From Verrucomicrobiales bacterium (GTDB lineage: Bacteria > Verrucomicrobiota > Verrucomicrobiia > Verrucomicrobiales > V1-33), in contig JAGNEJ010000024.1 in the NCBI GenBank assembly GCA_018003315.1, forward strand, positions 1-55,591: a DNA stretch of 55,591 bases, given 5' to 3'. The notes under the pieces are model-generated. The model ran no database searches, had not been told where the DNA came from, and saw only the letters and a program-made list of their open reading frames with translations. Below are positions 26,601-35,132 of this stretch, piece by piece. A program made the translations under genes and the position numbers. Position 1 is the stretch's first letter. Each line of letters starts with the position of its first letter.

Positions 26601-29575
26601 TTCCATTGCAGCCGCTCGACCAGCAACTTCACCGCCACGGCCTGGTCATGGCGCTTTCCATTGGGCTGCACTGCCACCATCTGAATCGGAATCTCCGTTC
26701 CGGCATGATAGGCGTGGCGGCCCTTCCCGTGCTTGATTCCCAAATAAAAGTCAGAGGTGTGCTCGACACGGTTGTAGGTTTCCGAAATCGTCTGCTGGTT
26801 CAGATCGGTGATTTCAGCCTGGACAGACACCTCTTTCGGGCCGGGCACCCCAAAGGTGGCGGGGACCTTGGCCGGGACCACCGCTTCCCCTTTCGGACTG
26901 AGCTTGATTTCTCCCTGGCCGGTCGCCAGCGGCACCTGCCATTCCTCACGGCTCAGCTGTCGCCATTCATCGCCATCGTAGGCGTGGTAGCTCTTGGCGT
27001 GGCAGAATTCGTAATCGCCAAACTTCTCGGGATAAAAGCGCTGCTGGGAAATGCTACTGTTCCACTTCAGGGTCGCCTCGCTCAGCGCCTTGCCCATGAA
27101 ATAAGCGGCCCTGACGGGTACGTTCAGGGTTTCACCGTCCTTTCGGGCTGCGGTTCCGTCGAACGTGATGCGGAACGAGTTCGGCTGGTATTCCTGGACC
27201 AGAACGTAATGATAGACCGTGGATTCGACGCTGATGTCCTCCGCTTCTTCCTCGTCGGACGATTCCTCTTCACTGCCTGCGTCGTCTGCGGCCGCTGCTT
27301 CCTCGCTGCCTTCCGCATCTGCGTCCCCATTTCCTGCCTCTGCTCCAAGGGCCGCACCGGCCGCTGCGCCTTCACCGGCCCCTTCCTCCTCGATCGCTTC
27401 CCCGTTTTCCTCTGCCTCGCGACGGCGCTGTTCCTTCTCCGCCTTGATCTGTTCCGGTGACTTGAAAAACTGCAGCCGGATATGATAGGCTCCGACGCCA
27501 TTTTCAGGAAGTTTGATTTGGTCCGCAAACGATCCCGTCTCATTCACCACGACATCCTTTGTCAGGAACATCCGGTGCTGCGGGTCGGTGGCGATGAGCC
27601 GGGCCTTGCGGTTCGGGTGCAGAGCCAGCCCGTCGGGGCCGTGCTGGCGGGTGATCGCCTTGAGGAACACCGTCTCTCCGGGCTGATAGACCGGACGGTC
27701 CGTGAAGATCAGCGTATTCCGCTTGGCGGAGCCGCCATTCTCCTCGAAGGCCACATCCATGTCCCACATGTCCAGGCGGTCCATGCTTTCTGAAAACTCA
27801 ATGCCGTGCCAGTCACCGGCTCCGGCCGCCATGAGCCAGCGGGCGCTCTTCGTCATCTTGAGCACCGCGAGTCCCTGGGCATTGGTGGTGGCATTTTCCA
27901 GAGGATTGCTGTCATCGTCGAAGCTCGTCAGCCGCACCTCGCCCAACGGCTTGCCCGTCGTGTGGCTGAAGGCATACACCGTGGCTTCCCGCGCCGTAAA
28001 TTTCCATGCCAGCCCGATGTCCGTCAGCTGAATGAGCGATTGGGCTCCGATTTTTTTGCCGTTTTCCACCCCTTCCTTGGGCGTGCCTTCGACACTGACA
28101 AAATACATGCCCGGCGTTTTGCCGCCGAGCGCTTCCTCCCAGGTGAATTTGAAGTGCTCCGTGTGGTCGATGTCCGCCTCGCTTTTGAAGCGCTTTTCCC
28201 AAACGGCTTTGCCCGGCACCGCCGGGAAGGGAATGCGCGTGAAGCCGCCTTCGCCGCTTTCGTCGTGCTGGTAGGCTTGGTAACCCCGCAGGGCATACAC
28301 CATGTTCTGCGGGTCCACCCGCTTGATTTGAACACGCACCGGATCACAGTTGCCGGCGATGACCTCGAATTCGCGGCGCCCTCCGACCCATTGGATGTGG
28401 TCGAATGCGCCCAGCGCCAGCGCAGGTGCCGCAGGCAGGAAGCGCAGGGTTTGTTCACCGCCCTTGTCCAGCAGCAGGCCGTCCATGGATGCCAGCCCGG
28501 GCCGCACCTCCACATGATAGTCCGTCTCCGTCTCCCAGCTTCCGGAAATGGTCACGGCATGGCCTGCCACTTCCCACACCGCATCCTCGGGCAGCGGCGT
28601 GATGCTGACAAACCGCTGCACGGCGGCGACCGGAGCACCCTTCGGCAGCGCTTTTGAAAAGGAAATGGTAAGCACCCGGTCGGTGTCCATGGGACTTTCC
28701 GCCGTGATGTCCCGCAGGCTCATGGCAAGGATGTTGCCATAATTGAGGGCAAACGGAGTGGCCAGCACCGCCCTCCCCGCCGCATTGGCAACGCCAGCCT
28801 CAATGACAAGACGCCAGTTTTCTCCTGGCGGCAGCGGCTGCTGCGGGGTGATCCGTGCCACGGAGGGCAGCGGCTTCCCGGCCTGCCGCGGCTTGGTGTC
28901 GTTCATTGCCTGCTCCAGATAGGTTCCCACCGGCACCGCTCCGGATGGCAGTTCCTTTGGCAGGGGCGAGGTGACCGCCACCGGCACTTTTCGCCCGCTC
29001 TTGTCCACGAATCCGGCCAGGGCGGCCAGCTTTTTCACATCCACATGGTCGTTGAAATAAACCAGGATGGCCGGCGTGCGGTTGATTTCCGAAAACCACC
29101 GCGGGAAACTCTCGCGAATCACGAAGCCGGGCGCGGACGCCTTGACTGGATCGGCAGAGACCGGTGTGCCTTCCCCGTCCTTCAGCCCGCTGGCCAGCGA
29201 AAGCAGGTAGTGCGCCCCCAGGGCCGGAACCTCCGCGGGCAGAAAGGCCCCGCTGTAGCGGCTGCGCCACTGGAACGTCCCTTTCAGCGGAGGTGCAATC
29301 GAAAGCACGCTGGCCGCATCGACCGAGCCTCCCACCGAGCCATCCGGGACCATCGGATGCTGGAATCGAATCTCCACCGGAGCCAGCCGGGAAAGCCCCA
29401 CCTGGGGCACCAGGATCTGGGCGCTCGGTTTCACGGCATCGGCTGGTTTCCCCGCAGTGACTTTGACAGATTGCTGCCGGGGCGTTGCCGCTGGACCCTG
29501 CGGTGCCTGGGCTGGGGCGCTGGCTGGAAGAAAAGCTCCGGCCAGCAGGCTGGAAAAAAACAGTCGGGTTTTCAT
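23603..29575 (-). CDS. Bacterial alpha-2-macroglobulin
   Basis: 1,990 aa from MKTRLFFSSLLAGAFLPASA, a signal peptide; the open frame extends 79 codons further but is not signal-like. It has many MG beta-domains, a conserved KPGETVxxKAITR-type bait-side segment (VYQPGETVFLKAITRQ), the alpha-2-macroglobulin core YSNKGFVIGGGGDGVGELG...FWESSLRTG, and the thioester motif YGCAEQTTS (Cys1523-Gln1526). The (alpha/alpha) thioester domain and C-terminal receptor-like domain (PLPATLEGVNPEF) follow. CxEQ with Gln is thioester-competent, so it could trap attacking proteases in the periplasm. An acidic/Ala low-complexity insert (~715-782) interrupts an N-terminal MG domain. The peptidoglycan glycosyltransferase pbpC that often accompanies it is absent. 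Confidence 0.92.
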   Translation of the reverse strand: MKTRLFFSSLLAGAFLPASAPAQAPQGPAATPRQQSVKVTAGKPADAVKPSAQILVPQVGLSRLAPVEIRFQHPMVPDGSVGGSVDAASVLSIAPPLKGTFQWRSRYSGAFLPAEVPALGAHYLLSLASGLKDGEGTPVSADPVKASAPGFVIRESFPRWFSEINRTPAILVYFNDHVDVKKLAALAGFVDKSGRKVPVAVTSPLPKELPSGAVPVGTYLEQAMNDTKPRQAGKPLPSVARITPQQPLPPGENWRLVIEAGVANAAGRAVLATPFALNYGNILAMSLRDITAESPMDTDRVLTISFSKALPKGAPVAAVQRFVSITPLPEDAVWEVAGHAVTISGSWETETDYHVEVRPGLASMDGLLLDKGGEQTLRFLPAAPALALGAFDHIQWVGGRREFEVIAGNCDPVRVQIKRVDPQNMVYALRGYQAYQHDESGEGGFTRIPFPAVPGKAVWEKRFKSEADIDHTEHFKFTWEEALGGKTPGMYFVSVEGTPKEGVENGKKIGAQSLIQLTDIGLAWKFTAREATVYAFSHTTGKPLGEVRLTSFDDDSNPLENATTNAQGLAVLKMTKSARWLMAAGAGDWHGIEFSESMDRLDMWDMDVAFEENGGSAKRNTLIFTDRPVYQPGETVFLKAITRQHGPDGLALHPNRKARLIATDPQHRMFLTKDVVVNETGSFADQIKLPENGVGAYHIRLQFFKSPEQIKAEKEQRRREAEENGEAIEEEGAGEGAAAGAALGAEAGNGDADAEGSEEAAAADDAGSEEESSDEEEAEDISVESTVYHYVLVQEYQPNSFRITFDGTAARKDGETLNVPVRAAYFMGKALSEATLKWNSSISQQRFYPEKFGDYEFCHAKSYHAYDGDEWRQLSREEWQVPLATGQGEIKLSPKGEAVVPAKVPATFGVPGPKEVSVQAEITDLNQQTISETYNRVEHTSDFYLGIKHGKGRHAYHAGTEIPIQMVAVQPNGKRHDQAVAVKLLVERLQWNAVKIQTAGGGTEIRHDLSSLKEMESDVALNPAIGQELAATFKPRAAGTYNVTAIARDAEGREVKTIISFDVYGGDAGTWAQQDGVKIELQPDQDSYKAGDTAKIIVKSPFKGQALISVERDRVLKTWLAEVDGNGGVVEVPVEESFAPNCYVSVLQVRGGAEDPREFKEPDYKVGFCELEVESQKNTLTVELQPVQPEILPGSESSASVLVKDSAGKPLANAEVAVWAVDEGILSLVTYEAPNPDQAFHYRESLSVTTGVSLSNLLPENPEQRDYSNKGFVIGGGGDGVGELGQDLRKNFKPLAFWESSLRTGPDGRVSVKFTAPDNLTKFRLLAVVNEGTSRFGVAEGKFKVNKPLMLEPALPRFANVGDEVLLKAVLHNTTQQAGEFEIKLQLNEHLEFAQEPGAAAPAGNGLVKTASIAGGQSRAVFFPVRFVKMGSGMLKWSATGKGGAAALADAVQNTVTIGTTEPMLRDVHFVTVSEDAKGRNLLENLRPELLDAEGSLDIELSNSRLLEAAEAIDQLLEYPYGCAEQTTSAMLPWVALGGGLRKAIPQLDRTDAQIAAVTQKSVDHLLAMQTRSGGLGYWPRSSEPSLWASAHGGMGLVLAQKSGANIPQPRLDSLLKYLSKSLRKTAAGNNEWNTMERTLAAYTLALAGKAEPAYHEVLFQKRAELPSSARSLLALAIAQSGGPAEMIRKLLEPGPAASQWDWLGDASEEAVHVLVYLKLKDAAKTEAAMDHLLRRRSARGDWQNTFNNAWVLLALAEYSKDQTPWKAEDPALVAFNGKEQKLVFGPSPLGQKLAYSTQGGGKLPALNVSVPAGRKLYVRVEAKARATKGLDRERAAGFAIARTYQKLDPKGAPQPGDLKVGDLVLVNLTLDVPGDSEYLAIDDPLPATLEGVNPEFKSMAANPRAGVQPMNWWVYDHQEMRRDRVLFFRDQFSGNGRFNLQYLARVVSAGTVTAPAAKIEAMYDPAKFGLCPQEKLTTLPGDELEMATR

Positions 29576-29714
29576 GAAACGGGAGTAGGAGGTGGAAGCA
29601 AACGAGGGTGACAGCCCATGCGCCGAGGGCATGGACAAGTCTAAACCCAAATACGCGACGCCGCACGCAGTCGTTTCACCGAAATGGATGATTTTTCCCA
29701 TTTCGCATTCTACG

Positions 29715-30026
29715 ATGTCCGCCGTGAACCTCTCCGCCATCCGCTTCCTTCTGCCGCTCTGCATCCTCGCAGGCATCCTCACCGGCTGCGTCCATGCGCC
29801 CCAACCCCGCAACGCGGCACCCCACGACTCCGCTGCTTTGCCGCATCCCCCAAACCATGACTACCACGGCGGACGCGGACGGATTTATGACGCAGGCTTT
29901 GCCTTGGGAAAACGCGACCGCGAGCATTCCCTGAACGCCGACTACACACGGCACTCCGGTGAATACGCCGTACGCTCCGAGTCTGAATTTGCCGCCGGCT
30001 ACGCTGCGGGCTATTCGGGCAGATAG
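29715..30026 (+). CDS. Small lipoprotein
   Basis: 103 aa from MSAVNLSAIRFLLPLCILAG; lipobox ILTGC (Cys at residue 25). The mature part has HDYHGGRGRIYDAGFALGKRD and SESEFAAGYAAGYSG, i.e. paired 'YDAGFxxGxxD' and 'FAAGYxxGY' motifs like the Gly-rich YxxGxxxG repeats of small outer-membrane lipoproteins. Divergent from the macroglobulin gene with a 139-bp shared upstream region. Function unknown. Confidence 0.7.
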   Translation: MSAVNLSAIRFLLPLCILAGILTGCVHAPQPRNAAPHDSAALPHPPNHDYHGGRGRIYDAGFALGKRDREHSLNADYTRHSGEYAVRSESEFAAGYAAGYSGR

Positions 30027-30054
30027 CGCCGCTGGTGCGCGGCGCTTTGCGGTC

Positions 30055-31842
30055 TCAATGCCCCGCCGCCTGGTGTTCCTGAATGTATTCCTGCTTGAGC
30101 CCCAGGGATTCCGGGGCGTGCAGCACCAGCATTTTCATGCGGATGTCCTGCGGAACCGAGGCGGCGGTCGCCTTGGAAACGAAATACATCAGCAGCAGAG
30201 AAAGCGGCAGCCCCCAGATGGCCGGCTGCTCGGCCAGGGTGCGCAGCAGCGGGTGTTCGGCATACCATTTGGAAAGCGCCAGTCCCAGCTCCATGGGTTC
30301 GCGGTTTTCCTTGACGGCAAGGACGGCCAGGTCCGCCATCATGGTGCTCACCACCGTCCCCAGACTGCACAGCCCGCCCACCAGCATGCCGGTGGCAGCG
30401 CCCCGCATGGTGATGCCGCGCCACCAGGTGCTCAGAAACAGCAGCGGAAAATAGCTGGTGGCGGCAATGGCAAATGCCCAGCCCACCAGCTTGTTGATTT
30501 CGAATTTCTCCACCACCAGGCCCAGACCGATGGCGGCTGCTCCGCAGAGCACCGCGCAAAGCTTGAACATCTGCATCCGCTCGGACGGGGTGCTGGAAGG
30601 ACGGAGGATGCGCCCGTAAACGTCATGCGCCAGCGCCCCGGTGATGGACACTAACAGGCCGCTGAACGTGCTCATGAACGCGGCGAAGGCTCCGGCACAG
30701 GTCACCCCGCTCAGCACTGATCCCCAGACGCCGGCGACCGCCTTCTGCGGGAGTTTGAGGACGAGTCCGTCGGTGCCTTTCACCCCAGTGAGGCCGTTGT
30801 AGAGTTCCGGCATCCAGTTGCGCCCCAGTGCCCCGATCAGCGGCGGAAACAGATAGAAAATGCCGATGAGAATCATGACCCACATCGTCGTCCGCTTGGC
30901 AGCGGCTCCGTCGGGATTGGTGTAAAAGCGAACCAGAATGTGCGGCAGCCCCGCCGTGCCGCACACCAGCGCCACGATCAGCGAATACGTGTAGAGCAAT
31001 GCATACGGCTTGGCCTCGGGACCGGTGATTTTGGCGGCGGCTGCCGGTTTTGTGGTCATGGGACCAAACGGGGAAATCCACGTTTCATCCTTCGGGGCCT
31101 TTTCCGGAAGCACCCGTTCCGCCACCACCGCCGGTGCAGCCGCTTCGCCCGGCGCCCGGTTCATTTCCATCTGCTTCCCGTAGCCGCCATACACCGCCAG
31201 CAGGACGAAGACGGGAACGGAAATCGCAAACATCTTCAGCCAGTATTGGAATGCCTGGACCAGCGTGATCCCTTTCATGCCTCCCAGCACCACATTCAGC
31301 GTGATGACCGCCCCCACCACCGCCACGCCCACCCAGTAGGGCAGGCCCGGAAAGATGTAGGCGAGCGTGGTTCCGGCGCCCTTCATCTGGGGCATGGTGT
31401 AAAAGAAGCCGATGAAGAGCACGAAGATGACCGCGATCTTCCGGAACAGCGGTGAATCAAACCGCCCTTCCGCAAAATCCGGGATGGTATAGGCCCCGAA
31501 CCGCCGCAGCGGTCCGGCGATGAACAGCAGCAGGAACAGATAGCCGCAGGCATAACAAACCGGATACCAGATGGCGTCGTAGCCGGAACTCATCACCATG
31601 CCGGCCACGCCCATGAACGAAGCCGCGCTGAGATACTCGCCGGAAATGGCGGCGGAATTCCAGCCCACCGACACGGACCGTCCGGCCACGAAGAAGTCCG
31701 AGGCGGTTTTGGAAGTCCGCGCGGAGCGGAATCCCATCCAGATGGTCACCGCCACCGTGATCAGGGAAAACCCGACAATCCAGGGATCGATGCGCCCTTG
31801 CACCGCCGCTGCCAGGAGAAATGGAAAATGAGCCATGAGCAT
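30055..31842 (-). CDS. Sodium:solute symporter (SSS family, ActP-like)
   Basis: 595 aa (an in-frame ATG two codons later is equally possible). About 13 membrane helices; the SSS signature appears as FFVAGRSVSVGWNSAAISGEYLSAASFMG and GLPHILVRFYTNPDGAAAKRTTMW. An ~80-residue hydrophilic loop (APAVVAERVLPEKAPKDETW) is longer than in E. coli ActP. Together with the DUF485 gene just upstream (11-bp gap) it forms the actP-yjcH pair, so a monocarboxylate such as acetate or pyruvate is the likeliest substrate. No acs gene is near. Substrate assignment is inference from the pairing. Confidence 0.88.
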   Translation of the reverse strand: MLMAHFPFLLAAAVQGRIDPWIVGFSLITVAVTIWMGFRSARTSKTASDFFVAGRSVSVGWNSAAISGEYLSAASFMGVAGMVMSSGYDAIWYPVCYACGYLFLLLFIAGPLRRFGAYTIPDFAEGRFDSPLFRKIAVIFVLFIGFFYTMPQMKGAGTTLAYIFPGLPYWVGVAVVGAVITLNVVLGGMKGITLVQAFQYWLKMFAISVPVFVLLAVYGGYGKQMEMNRAPGEAAAPAVVAERVLPEKAPKDETWISPFGPMTTKPAAAAKITGPEAKPYALLYTYSLIVALVCGTAGLPHILVRFYTNPDGAAAKRTTMWVMILIGIFYLFPPLIGALGRNWMPELYNGLTGVKGTDGLVLKLPQKAVAGVWGSVLSGVTCAGAFAAFMSTFSGLLVSITGALAHDVYGRILRPSSTPSERMQMFKLCAVLCGAAAIGLGLVVEKFEINKLVGWAFAIAATSYFPLLFLSTWWRGITMRGAATGMLVGGLCSLGTVVSTMMADLAVLAVKENREPMELGLALSKWYAEHPLLRTLAEQPAIWGLPLSLLLMYFVSKATAASVPQDIRMKMLVLHAPESLGLKQEYIQEHQAAGH

Positions 31843-31853
31843 GCAAATGCAGG

Positions 31854-32186
31854 TTATTTCCCGGCCGCCTCCGTGCGTCCTTCACGGACTTCCTCGCTCT
31901 CCATGCGCAGTGAGCGCTTGATGAAAATCCATGAGATGACCCACACCGCCGGAAAAAAGAGCACTCCCAGAATCAGCCAAGTCAGGGTGAATCCACCCAC
32001 CCGCGCCGCCATCGCTTCCGGCGCAAAATAGTTCGCCAGCGGCAGCCCGAGCAGTACCACCAGAAAGGCCGCCGCACACGCGATGCTCAGCCGGAGTTGT
32101 CGTCGCATCAGAGAATGCAGAAACGCCTCGCTGTGCATGAAATCGTCAGGCGCGGGGGCGTTGGTCGGATCATTGGATTCATTCAT
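31854..32186 (-). CDS. DUF485-like membrane protein (YjcH-type)
   Basis: 110 aa from MNESNDPTNAPAPDD; the open frame upstream to 32225 is not conserved-looking. Two membrane helices (IACAAAFLVVLLGLPLANYF and FTLTWLILGVLFFPAVWVIS) end in the DUF485-type WIFIKRSLRMESEE. Such proteins are encoded directly before actP-type symporters and may help assembly or activity of the carrier. Same order here, 11 bp from the symporter start. Confidence 0.75.
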   Translation of the reverse strand: MNESNDPTNAPAPDDFMHSEAFLHSLMRRQLRLSIACAAAFLVVLLGLPLANYFAPEAMAARVGGFTLTWLILGVLFFPAVWVISWIFIKRSLRMESEEVREGRTEAAGK

Positions 32187-32280
32187 GGCCGCCAGCCAGT
32201 AGCAGAGGCATCCGCCGGTTGCCAAGCGGCAAATCGAGTGATTTGCACCCGGGCCCTGATGCAGGGGTCCGCTTCAATGC

Positions 32281-32985
32281 TCAACTGACTACCCCCAGAC
32301 GCCGCATGAGATCATCGCGGTAGGACTCGCCAATCGGAATCTTGTGGTGCCCAATGACTGCATTTCCATCTTCGATGCGGCTGATGCGCCGCCGGTTGAT
32401 GATGTAGGACCGGTGCACCCTCAGAAAGGGATCCGGGAGCAGTTCCTCCAGGCGCTTCAGGCTCATCAGGCTGAGGAACGACCCCTCGTCACTGACGAAG
32501 TCCGCATAATTCGCCTCCGCCTTCACAAAGAGCAGGCGGCTCAAATCCACCCGCTGAATGCGCGTTCCATCTTTGACAAAAACCTCCCCGCCCTCAATGG
32601 AGGCGGTTCCAGGGGTTCCGGAAGCCGCGGAACGGCTGCGTGCCTTGACCTTCTGCAGGGCTTGGAGGAACCGGGGGAACTCCAGGGGCTTCACCAGATA
32701 GTCCGCCACATTGAATTCGTAGGATTTCGCCCCGAATGAGGAACTCGCGGAAACCACCACGACCGGCAAATCTCTCGGCAGCGCCCGCAGCAGGGATTCG
32801 CCGTCCAGTTCCGGCATCTGCAGGTCCAGAAAGACGACATCGAAACTGCCAGTGGAAAGCAGATTCAGCGCAGTCAGGCCATCGGTGGCCTTGATGCAGT
32901 ATTCCACGCCTCCCGCACGCGAGAGAAAGCTTTCCACCGTCTCACAAACCAGAGGGTCGTCATCGACAACAAGGCATTTCATCAT
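32281..32985 (-). CDS. LytTR-type response regulator
   Basis: 234 aa (start could be the second Met). Receiver domain: acidic pocket VVDDDP (8-10), phosphoacceptor FLDLQMPELDG (Asp54), then VVVVSASSSF and the conserved Lys in YLVKPLEF. The C-terminal LytTR DNA-binding domain has RIQRVDLSRLLFVKAEANYADF and DPFLRVHRSYIINRRRISRIE. No histidine kinase is adjacent, so it is an orphan in this window. It lies 94 bp upstream of the DUF485-symporter pair in the same orientation and may regulate it, as pyruvate-sensing LytTR systems regulate transporters in E. coli; that link is inference. Confidence 0.9.
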   Translation of the reverse strand: MMKCLVVDDDPLVCETVESFLSRAGGVEYCIKATDGLTALNLLSTGSFDVVFLDLQMPELDGESLLRALPRDLPVVVVSASSSFGAKSYEFNVADYLVKPLEFPRFLQALQKVKARSRSAASGTPGTASIEGGEVFVKDGTRIQRVDLSRLLFVKAEANYADFVSDEGSFLSLMSLKRLEELLPDPFLRVHRSYIINRRRISRIEDGNAVIGHHKIPIGESYRDDLMRRLGVVS

Positions 32986-33092
32986 GCCGGGAGGATAGCG
33001 TGGCCCGCTCCGCTCGGCAATGATTCGCCGCGGCTTTTCGTCCTGCCGCAGGGCAGATTCATGCGGGAAAACCAGCCGTTCGCCAAACGGAA

Positions 33093-33941
33093 TCAGCCCA
33101 CCAGTTTTCGAGACTGGTCGTAGGAGGCATGCACATTGGCCCGGACCTCGGCGAGGCTGACATCGTAGCGTTTCCTGGACAGGAAGTAGCTCAATTTGGT
33201 GAACCCCGCCTCCTCCACCACATCCAGGGCATGCAGAAAATCCGCAGCCACCCGCCGCGGGCTGTGCGCATCGCTCCCGAAGACGATGGGGATGTTCCGC
33301 TGGTGCATCAGCGCCAGCATTTGCGGCCCTGGATTGATTTCCGGAAACTTTTTATGCACACCGGAGGTATTCACCTCCATGGCCACCCCGGTGGCGGCAA
33401 TGCGGTCCAGCGTCACCTCGACGGTATCGCGCAGACGGTCGAATGAATACTCGTCGGGCTGGAGGTTTTTGATCAGATCCGGATGGGAAATCGTGTCGAA
33501 AAGCCCGGTTTCGGCACAGTCCGCCAGATGCTGGAAATACTGCCGTTGAAATGCAGGCAGGTTTCCCTTCCAGAAACGCTGCTTGTATTCCGGACCAAAA
33601 AAATGGACCGACCCCAGCACATGGTGCAGCTCCGCTTGTTCATTCAGCTTCTCCGCCCACCACTCGTAGCCGGGGAAATAGTCCGTCTCCAATCCGAGTC
33701 GGACGTCCAGTTGTCCGGCGTATGCCCGGGTGGTGCGGTCCACCATTTCCACATACTGGTCAAATTCCTCCGGCGCCATCCGCACCGCCGGCCAGAAGTT
33801 GTCCGGCATGGGACTGTGGCAGGTGAACACGATGCCCTTGAGTCCGCGCCGCAGCGCCATCTCCGCGTATTCCTCCGGTGCGCCCTCGGCATGTTTGCAG
33901 AGGGGAGTGTGCATGTGGCTGTCGAAATAGACGGGTTTCAT
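33093..33941 (-). CDS. Histidinol-phosphatase-like PHP hydrolase
   Basis: 282 aa from MKPVYFDSHMHTPLCKHAEG; an in-frame upstream start (34004) precedes a Cys/Pro-rich stretch and was not used. PHP metal ligands: His9, His11 and His17 at the N-terminus, GLETDYFPGYE, HHVLGSVHFF, TISHPDLIKN and the C-terminal FGSDAHSPRRV. The closest match is HisK/HisJ-type histidinol-phosphate phosphatase of the PHP superfamily, catalysing the penultimate step of histidine synthesis. No other his gene is here, so another phosphoester is possible. Confidence 0.85.
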   Translation of the reverse strand: MKPVYFDSHMHTPLCKHAEGAPEEYAEMALRRGLKGIVFTCHSPMPDNFWPAVRMAPEEFDQYVEMVDRTTRAYAGQLDVRLGLETDYFPGYEWWAEKLNEQAELHHVLGSVHFFGPEYKQRFWKGNLPAFQRQYFQHLADCAETGLFDTISHPDLIKNLQPDEYSFDRLRDTVEVTLDRIAATGVAMEVNTSGVHKKFPEINPGPQMLALMHQRNIPIVFGSDAHSPRRVAADFLHALDVVEEAGFTKLSYFLSRKRYDVSLAEVRANVHASYDQSRKLVG

Positions 33942-34137
33942 GAGGAAGCATTCGGGGAAATTGACCGACCGGTCAGGTTCAACGCAGTTCCCTGCGTATT
34001 CCAATTTTGCGAAATAGCAACCCGGGAGTCGCCCCCGGAATTTTGACCGCAGAGGGCATCGCCACCAGGTCCAACGGTTTCCACCGCGGGCTTGGGCGTG
34101 TTCCTTGCCCCGCGGATCTGGCTTGCCGAATGGCCGC

Positions 34138-35082
34138 CTAATCCACTTCCCAGCGCCAAAAGCGTTGCTGTGTGCTCAATGGCAGTTGCCAGAAGCGGAT
34201 GCCACGGGCCTTGTCGGTCTGCTCTGCGGCACTTTCCAGCATCCAGAACTGCAAATTTTGCGAAACGTGCAGCACGGAGGTCGCCTCCGCATGGGCACTC
34301 CAGGGAATCTCCAGCCTCAGTCCGCCCCCCTGGTCCGGCTGCAAATTTAGCAGCGAAGCGGAGGACTTGAGCGGGTTGCTCCCGGCAGCATATTCCGCCT
34401 TGTTGCGAATCCTGTCGCCATCGGGGTCGGCAGAAGGTCCGCTCACGGCATCATTCTGGAAGGCGGCTGGATTGTTGAAAAACTGCCAGCGCCAGCGGGA
34501 GAATTGGATTTTCGGGCCTGCCGCGCCTGTCACCGCCGCTGTTTGCACCGCCTCGGTGGCAGGATTCCCGCTGCCCACCACATAGGTCGAGGCTTTTGCC
34601 ACATTCAATACCACGGGAAATCCCAGGAGGTTGCCGGCATCGGGCATTTTCCAGCTTGCATCCGCAGCCAGCAGCCATTCCGAGGCGGAGTTGCTGATTT
34701 CCTTGCTGACCCACACGTAGAGCGGATTCCCCATTTCAAAGGGTGCCAGATTGTTCTGCACGACAAGGCTTCCACTCATGCCGCCGTAGGTCACTCCACC
34801 CAGTTCCGTGGTTTGGTAGGACCAAACACCCACGGACTGCCAGTTTGCCGCCCACGATGCGACATTGGCGGCAGTGGGGACAAATCCGCCGGTAAACAGA
34901 CCCAACTGCATTTCCGTTCCCACCGGCATCGGCGCTCCATCGCTCAAAGAATGGCCGGCGGCCTGGGGAAGCACGGCCAGTTCCGGGCCGATTTGCGCTG
35001 CCGGGGCGGACGCAATCAAGACGCTGGCGAATCCGGCTGCAGCCGCCGCCCTGTTCCATGCATGCTGAATCATCAAGCTCAT
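34138..35082 (-). CDS. Secreted protein with calcium-type DPDGD motif
   Basis: 314 aa with a signal peptide (AAAAAGFASVLIASAPAAQ). A GLFTGGFVPTAANVASWAANW segment near residue 60 is clearly related to ALGWFNDGFTPTASNWADW in the PEP-CTERM protein at 36357, so the two share a domain I cannot name. Near residue 225 is DPDGDRIRNKAEYAAGSNPL, the thrombospondin-type-3-like calcium segment common in secreted Verrucomicrobia proteins; a beta-rich C-terminus follows. No PEP-CTERM or membrane anchor is visible. Unknown function. Confidence 0.7.
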   Translation of the reverse strand: MSLMIQHAWNRAAAAAGFASVLIASAPAAQIGPELAVLPQAAGHSLSDGAPMPVGTEMQLGLFTGGFVPTAANVASWAANWQSVGVWSYQTTELGGVTYGGMSGSLVVQNNLAPFEMGNPLYVWVSKEISNSASEWLLAADASWKMPDAGNLLGFPVVLNVAKASTYVVGSGNPATEAVQTAAVTGAAGPKIQFSRWRWQFFNNPAAFQNDAVSGPSADPDGDRIRNKAEYAAGSNPLKSSASLLNLQPDQGGGLRLEIPWSAHAEATSVLHVSQNLQFWMLESAAEQTDKARGIRFWQLPLSTQQRFWRWEVD

Positions 35083-35132
35083 CCTTTGGTTATGAATTAT
35101 TCAAATCAACGTCACACTTCCCGCGCCGAATT

